A stretch of DNA of 64,000 nucleotides from Astragalus membranaceus (lineage: Eukaryota > Streptophyta > Magnoliopsida > Fabales > Fabaceae), in the NCBI GenBank assembly GCA_039519185.1, contig CM076854.1, positions 68,511,448-68,575,447 on the forward strand. The letters run 5' to 3'. Positions 59,545 through 64,000 of this stretch are shown piece by piece. A program made the translations under genes and the position numbers. The notes below the pieces were generated by a model, which searched no databases, was not told where the DNA came from, and worked only from the letters and a program-made list of their open reading frames with translations. Each line of letters starts with the position of its first letter. The first letter of the stretch is position 1.

Positions 59545-59726
59545 GGGGGTGTGCCTACGTGGCAGTCCACGTGGGCTACCACGTAGGATAAGTCAGTCAA
59601 AATTGAACAGGGGGACTATGATTTTTCAAATTGGGAAAATAGGGGGACCAAAATCGTCAAATTAAAACTTTAGGGACCAAAATCGTGAGTTGGTCATAAT
59701 AGGGGGACCAAAACTGTAATTAAGCC
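59545..59726 (-). repeat. Right terminal inverted repeat of the Mutator-like element
   Basis: Inverted counterpart of 58791-58970 with a few substitutions. Its inner palindrome at 59554-59587 encloses CCACGTGG. Confidence 0.88.
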
Positions 59727-60269
59727 TAAAGTTTTCTAAGCGCAGATAGGCAGGGTAGTGGAAGTCTACCAGGATGACATGATTGTCAAGAGTAAAGTGG
59801 ATGCTGACCATGTGGCCGACTTAGAAGAACTATTTGCGGAAGCCCATAAGAACTCGCTCAGGCTAAACCTTGAGAAATGCATGTTTGGAGTAAGGGCGGG
59901 AAAATTTTTAGGCTTCTACCTGACGGAAAGAGGAATTGAGGCCAACCCAGATAAATGTCGAGCTGTGACAAAAATGAGGCCGCCCACCACCAAAAAGAAA
60001 TACAGAAATTGAACGGGATAGTGGCCGCACTTTCACGATTCATTGCCCAAGCAGCAAACAAGTCACTCCCACTTTTCAAACTGTTAAAGAAGGAGACAAA
60101 GTTTGAATGGTCGCCCGAGTGTGATCAGGCGCTGGATCAGCTGGAGACCGCTCTACTGCAACCTCCTGTACTGACAACACCAGAGCTGGGAGAAACTTTG
60201 TACCTCTACCTAGCGATCACCGACGAGGCACTAGCCGAAGTGTTGGTACGGGAGGACAACTCCAAGTAA
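59727..60269 (+). pseudogene. Tat-lineage RT C-terminus and first RNase H
   Basis: After the insertion RT resumes with a stop-containing junction, then VYQDDMIVKS (catalytic box; the second position is Q, where V is usual), HVADLEELF, LRLNLEKCMFGV and GKFLGFYLTERGIEANP. A frameshift near 60005 leads to the connection and RNase H region (LSRFIAQAANKSLPLFKLL, then TLYLYLAITDEALAEVLVRED). The first RNase H of Tat elements is usually degenerate at its first Asp, as here. A TAA at 60267-60269 ends this frame. Confidence 0.85.
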
Positions 60270-60818
60270 AATCCTATTTATTTTATCAGTAAAGCCCTTC
60301 AAGGTCCTGAGCTCAGGTACCAGAAGATTGAAAAGTTGGCTCTAGCATTGGTTGTGGCCGTTCGAAGATTAAGGGCGTATTTTTGTGGCCCATCAGATCG
60401 TCTTGAGGACGGACCAACCCATACAGCAAATTCTCCACAGGCCGAACCTAGCAGGAAGAATGATAAAGTGGGCGATTGAGCTGTCAAAGTTTGGCCTCAA
60501 ATATGAACCCAGGTCGGCCACTAAAGCTCAAGCATTGGCCTACTTTCTCGCCGAGATGACCCCGATCCCTGCAACGATAATGGCAGGTTGGACCTTACAT
60601 GTGGACGGCTCGTCAAACAGCAGAGACAGTGGGGCGGGCTTGATTCTAGAGAATACCGAGGGAACAACTATTGAAGTAGCTTTGACTTTCTCATTTACAA
60701 CGTCCAACAACCAGGCGGAGTACGAAGCATGTATTGTTGGACTCTTGCTCGCGAGTTCAACGTAAAAAGAGTAGAGCTGCACTCGGACTCACTCCTGGCA
60801 GTATCCCAAATCAAATAA
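60270..60818 (+). pseudogene. Tat-lineage second RNase H (archaeal-type)
   Basis: From 60385 the frame gives VLRTDQPIQQILHRPNLAGR and ALAYFLAEM, then a second RNase H with LHVDGSSN, NNQAEYEACIVGL and, after another frameshift near 60760, ELHSDSLLAVSQI. The three acidic residues (D, E, D) of the domain are present but in different frames. Two RNase H domains between RT and integrase are the diagnostic feature of the Tat lineage. Confidence 0.85.
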
Positions 60819-62270
60819 GTGTTCGATGCCAAGGACGTAATCTTGCAAAGGTATCTGGCAAGAGTGAGAGAACTACTCAGACATTTTGAACACGCAGAGG
60901 TAAACCACGTCCCTCGATCAGAAAACACCAGGGCGGACATATTATCAAAGTTGGCCAGCACGAAAAACCCTGGGAACCATAGAAGGGTAATTCAGAAAGT
61001 CCTACCTCAACCCAGTGTACGACTTGACATCGCTCTGGCTCCGGATATTTGCGTGGTTGGTTTAGAAGAACCAGGCGACCACAAAAAAGCAACCTTGATA
61101 CGTAGGAGAGCGGCATCTTACTCGATAATTGAGGGGAAGCTATTTCGAAGAGGATTTTCCATGCCACTCATGAAATGTCTGCCACCAGAAGAGGCTAGTT
61201 ACGTCTTAAGGGAGATACATGAGGGGATATGTGGAAACCACCTCGGAGCTCGAGCTTTAGAAAAAAAGGCATTAAGAGCGGGATACTACTGGCCCACAAT
61301 GGAGGATGATGCAAAAAAGCTAGTAAGGAAATGTGATAAGTGCCAGCGACATGCAAACATTCACGTCGCTCCCCCGGTCGAACTAAACAGCATGACTGCG
61401 CCATGGCTATTCGCATGGTTGGGGATCGAGCTCTTGGGTCCGTTTGCAGTCATTCCCGGGCAATTCAAATATTTGATCGTTGCGGTGGATTATTTCACCA
61501 AGTGGGTGGAAGCCGAACCTCTGGCTACCATCACGTCCAGGAACTGTTTGAAGTTTTTTAAGAAAAACATCCTCACCCGTTTCGGAATTCCTGAAGTATT
61601 GGTCTTAAATAACGGAACCCAGTTTACAGATAAAAAGTTTCAAGAGTACCTGACCGAGATAGGGGTGAAGCAGCGCTTCACCTCAGTTGAGCACCCCCAG
61701 ACCAACGGTCAGACAGAGGCCGCCAACAGAGTGATCTTGCGCAGGCTAAGGAGGCGGTTAGATGAGGCAAAAGGGAAATGGGCAGAAGAACTCCCACACG
61801 TATTATGGGAGTACAGGACCACCCCCCACTCTTCCACTGGCGAGTCTCCTTTCAAACTAGTTTATGGCACGAACGCGGTTATCCATGTCGAGATCGAGGA
61901 ACTGAGTTGGAGAACAACAAACCCCAAACCGCTCTAAGAAAACGAGGAGGCAATCAGAGAAGAACTAGATTTGATTGAAGAACTCCGTTCACAGGCTGCC
62001 TTAAGAGAAGCGCTGATGTTCTCTAGGAAGGGATGGCCACGAGGCACAACGCCAAGGTCGTCCCAAGGGATTTTGCTCTGGGACAGCTCGTCCTCTGAAA
62101 AGCCAGCATTGGCCAGAAGAATGCTTCTCATGGGAAGCTCGCCCCCAATTGGGAGGGCCCTTATAGAGTCGTCTCGAAGACGGGGAAGGGAGCCTACCAT
62201 CTTGAAACGATGAATGGAGGACCTATTCCAAGAACTTGGAATGCGATGAACTTGAGAAGATACTTCATTT
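60819..62270 (+). pseudogene. Tat-lineage integrase, catalytic residues lost
   Basis: An open frame of 372 codons to 61937 holds the zinc-binding H2C2 region (HEGICGNHLGARAL, CDKCQRH) and the core. The first catalytic Asp, expected before LLGPF, is Glu (codon 61428-61430). The second, expected in DNGTQF, is Asn (61608-61610, AAT). The third, Glu in TNGQTEAANR, is kept. The frame then breaks, and the C-terminal domain words (NWEGPYRV type, PRTWNAMNLRRYF) appear in shifted frames up to about 62270. The domain is expected to be inactive. Confidence 0.88.
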
Positions 62271-62900
62271 ACTTGAAAACAATGAAAGAATGTCATGATG
62301 CGGGATGAATTATGTAAACCGAGCAGAACACTCTTTTTCCCGGTCATAAATAAGACGAGGCATTATTTTATTCTTCGTTCAAGTATAATTTTCCCGCTCT
62401 AGGTTCGATAACCTAACGATACGGGCTGGCTAGAGCATAGCCCCGCAGGGTTAACGACTTGCGTGGCGAGTTAAAACTAACCGAGTTTGGTAAACTGCCC
62501 GTTCGGAATAACGTACTTGGTCGACCCAAGCTACAAACGAGGTGGCCTAAAAGATGGCCGCACCTCCAAGGGCGAGTTCAATCCGGATAGAAATCTGGTA
62601 AACTGCCCGTGGATGACACCGAGTGTCCTTCAAAAATAGCCGCACCCCTAAGGGCAACTGCTCGCACTTACGAATAAAACGATTTAAAGAGGAACAAAAG
62701 AATGATCATAAATTAATCGAATATAAAGTAAAGATAAAGCAAACGGTGATTAAAGTCACCCGGAAAGGCCGGGCTCCAATCGAGTACATATTACAACAAA
62801 AAGAATGACCACGAGGTCGCCCAAACATGGAAAAAGTAAACCAAGATTACAAAATCACAGGGGACGTTCATACAATACAGATTCCTCCCTTATGATCTTC
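62271..62900 (+). other. Spacer between pol and antisense ORF of the Tat element
   Basis: No gene is evident. A partially repeated block contains GGTAAACTGCCCGT at about 62489 and 62598, and GCCGCACCTCCAAGGGC / GCCGCACCCCTAAGGGC at about 62555 and 62640, an old tandem duplication of about 90-110 bp. A 61-codon frame at 62623-62808 has no recognisable domain. Such variable repeats are common 3' of pol in this lineage. Confidence 0.55.
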
Positions 62901-62949
62901 CCCTGCTCGTCCCTCTCCGCAGGATATACTATGCGACCATCGTTGAGAG

Positions 62950-63990
62950 AGTGGGCATGATTGATTATATTGGGGTTGATCTCGAGGTCGGTATAGACGT
63001 ACTGCACTCATTCCTCTCTTTCTCTAAAACATTAATGTTCTTCTTCAGGCCGGTAACCTCATACCCCCAGCTCCTTGACCTGGTTCGACAACTCGTTAAC
63101 CTTGGTCGTCTCCAACTGCGCCTTCCGCTCTGCTTCGGCCGGGGCGGCCAGGGCATCGTTCCACTCTTTTGTCGTGGTGGAGAGCGACTTCTTTGTCTCC
63201 GTAAGAGCATCAGCAGTGGGCTTGAGAGCGGCCTTAGATTCTTGATACTTCTTCTTTAGGGACTCCAACTCCCCCCACAACTCTGAGAATATATTCATAA
63301 GCACGATTTAGCTTATCGGTTTTATCTAAATTATCACTCTCCAACCACAAGTTTTGAGCGAGAAGACGTTTACTTGTGATCCGATCTGCTTCCCCTTGTT
63401 TGAATTTTGCAATCAAGCGAGAACCAGCCATGGCTACCACAGCCATGAAAAGGAGAGGGTCTTGGCGAAAGTGGTCAAAATCCGCCTCAGAGATCTCATC
63501 CAAGTCCAGGTTAGAGGTCGACCTTCTCTAAACCTCCTTCGCGGCCTTGGTCTTCTTGTGCGGGGGGTCGATCTCAGCGTCTTTTACACTGGTTCCAGCA
63601 GCTTGCTGATGGCGATCCCTCTTCTTCCTAGAGTCAGGGACGGCGAAAAGAGCGTCGCCTCCTTTATCTGCACCTGTAGCCGTTTCCCCGTCACCTGGGG
63701 ATGGAACATCAACAGTAGTTGAAGGGGCGGGTTGGGGTTTCCTTCCCATCCCGGTCTTCCTCATAAGTTCTTCATATCCCATGCTGGTCATTTCACCTAC
63801 AAGGAAAAAGAAGAGCAGTCAGAAACACTTTGAATTCGTCCTCACCAAGAGCGAAAGAGGTAAAAACAAGAAAAAAATGAGAGCCGATCGCAGCAAGAGT
63901 GACTTTGAAATCATCGCCGTTTCGTATCCGAGTCAGCTGATAGCACTTGATCAACTCCTCGTCCATCCAAGAGGCCATATTCTCAAGCAA
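62950..63990 (-). pseudogene. Antisense extra ORF of the Tat element, broken
   Basis: On the minus strand successive frames form one decayed gene: MASWMDEELIKCYQL (start about 63978), a probable intron ending at an acceptor-like TTTTTCCTTGTAG (about 63797), MGYEELMRKTGMGRK with a basic linker, MDEISEADFDHFRQDPLLFMAV (63503), then a lysine/glutamate-rich coiled-coil stretch (SLKKKYQESKAAL) and a C-terminus in another frame. The intron donor is not resolved. Antisense or extra ORFs between pol and the 3' LTR are known in Tat-lineage elements such as Grande and Retand; function unknown. At least two frameshifts are present, and the 3' LTR lies outside the window. Confidence 0.7.
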
Positions 63991-64000
63991 TCTCAGGGTT

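Larger units (their letters stand above)
58791..59726. mobile_element. Mutator-like non-autonomous element inside RT (936 bp)
   Basis: Flanked by a 9-bp direct repeat TAAAGTTTT (58782-58790 and 59727-59735), the size typical of Mutator-like transposition. The terminal inverted repeats are about 180 bp, beginning GGCTTAATTA at both ends and differing at only a few positions. Each TIR has repeated GGTCCC words and ends in an ACGT-rich palindrome. The interior (about 58971-59545) is GC-rich low-complexity sequence with a 27-bp C-rich repeat, CCCACGATCTCTGCGACT repeats and a GAGAG-rich stretch. It has no transposase, so it depends on one made elsewhere. Confidence 0.9.

Noticed and set aside
58896..59600. 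234-codon minus-strand frame and overlapping frames inside the Mutator-like element
   Set aside because: Proline/serine/glycine low-complexity translation of C-rich and GAGAG repeats; starts in a TIR and has no transposase motif.

Overview
The window is repeat-dominated nuclear DNA of a flowering plant, most likely a eudicot. A legume is a guess. It is AT-rich and contains Ty3/gypsy chromovirus, Tat-lineage Ty3, Ty1/copia, BNR-type L1, CACTA, Mutator-like and possible Helitron sequence. No complete host gene, tRNA, rRNA or CRISPR array was recognised. The only long intact protein-coding frames belong to transposable elements.

Layout. Positions 1-54880 are a head-to-tail array of a roughly 16.1 kb unit. 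Copy 1 is 1-21408 (about 16.1 kb plus a 5.3 kb private insertion), copy 2 is 21409-37531, copy 3 starts at 37532, and a partial copy 4 ends at 54880. Window position 1 matches 21409 and 37532. Each full unit contains an 'A-half' and a diverged 'B-half' copy of the same sequence, separated by a CTTCT-rich spacer and an LTR-like segment. Inside each half there is a further diverged ~0.4 kb duplication (p/q). The duplication is therefore nested at three levels.

Private insertions date the array. The CACTA element, the copia 3' fragment and the LTR-like segments occur in copies 1 and 2, so they predate amplification of the unit. A chromovirus with identical 340-bp LTRs and one uninterrupted gag-pol-chromodomain frame (3650-8914, minus strand) is only in copy 1. 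An almost full-length L1 LINE (39503-45729) is only in copy 3; its ORF1 has an RRM and overlaps ORF2 by four bases, and ORF2 is broken by one frameshift. Copies 3 and 4 carry large deletions whose junctions hold short fillers copied from elsewhere in the unit.

From 54881 to the window end lies a decayed Tat-lineage Ty3 retrotransposon: LTR or leader with TATA box, 24-bp minisatellite, gag, protease, RT, RNase H, a second RNase H, integrase, spacer, and an antisense extra ORF. It is interrupted inside the RT domain by a 936-bp Mutator-like non-autonomous element with ~180-bp terminal inverted repeats and a 9-bp target duplication. The integrase has lost two catalytic aspartates.

The genes do not form a host pathway; they are four generations of mobile elements on a young tandem array. 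The least explained object is the 16.1 kb unit itself, including a conserved pseudo-ORF with one in-frame stop that I could not identify.
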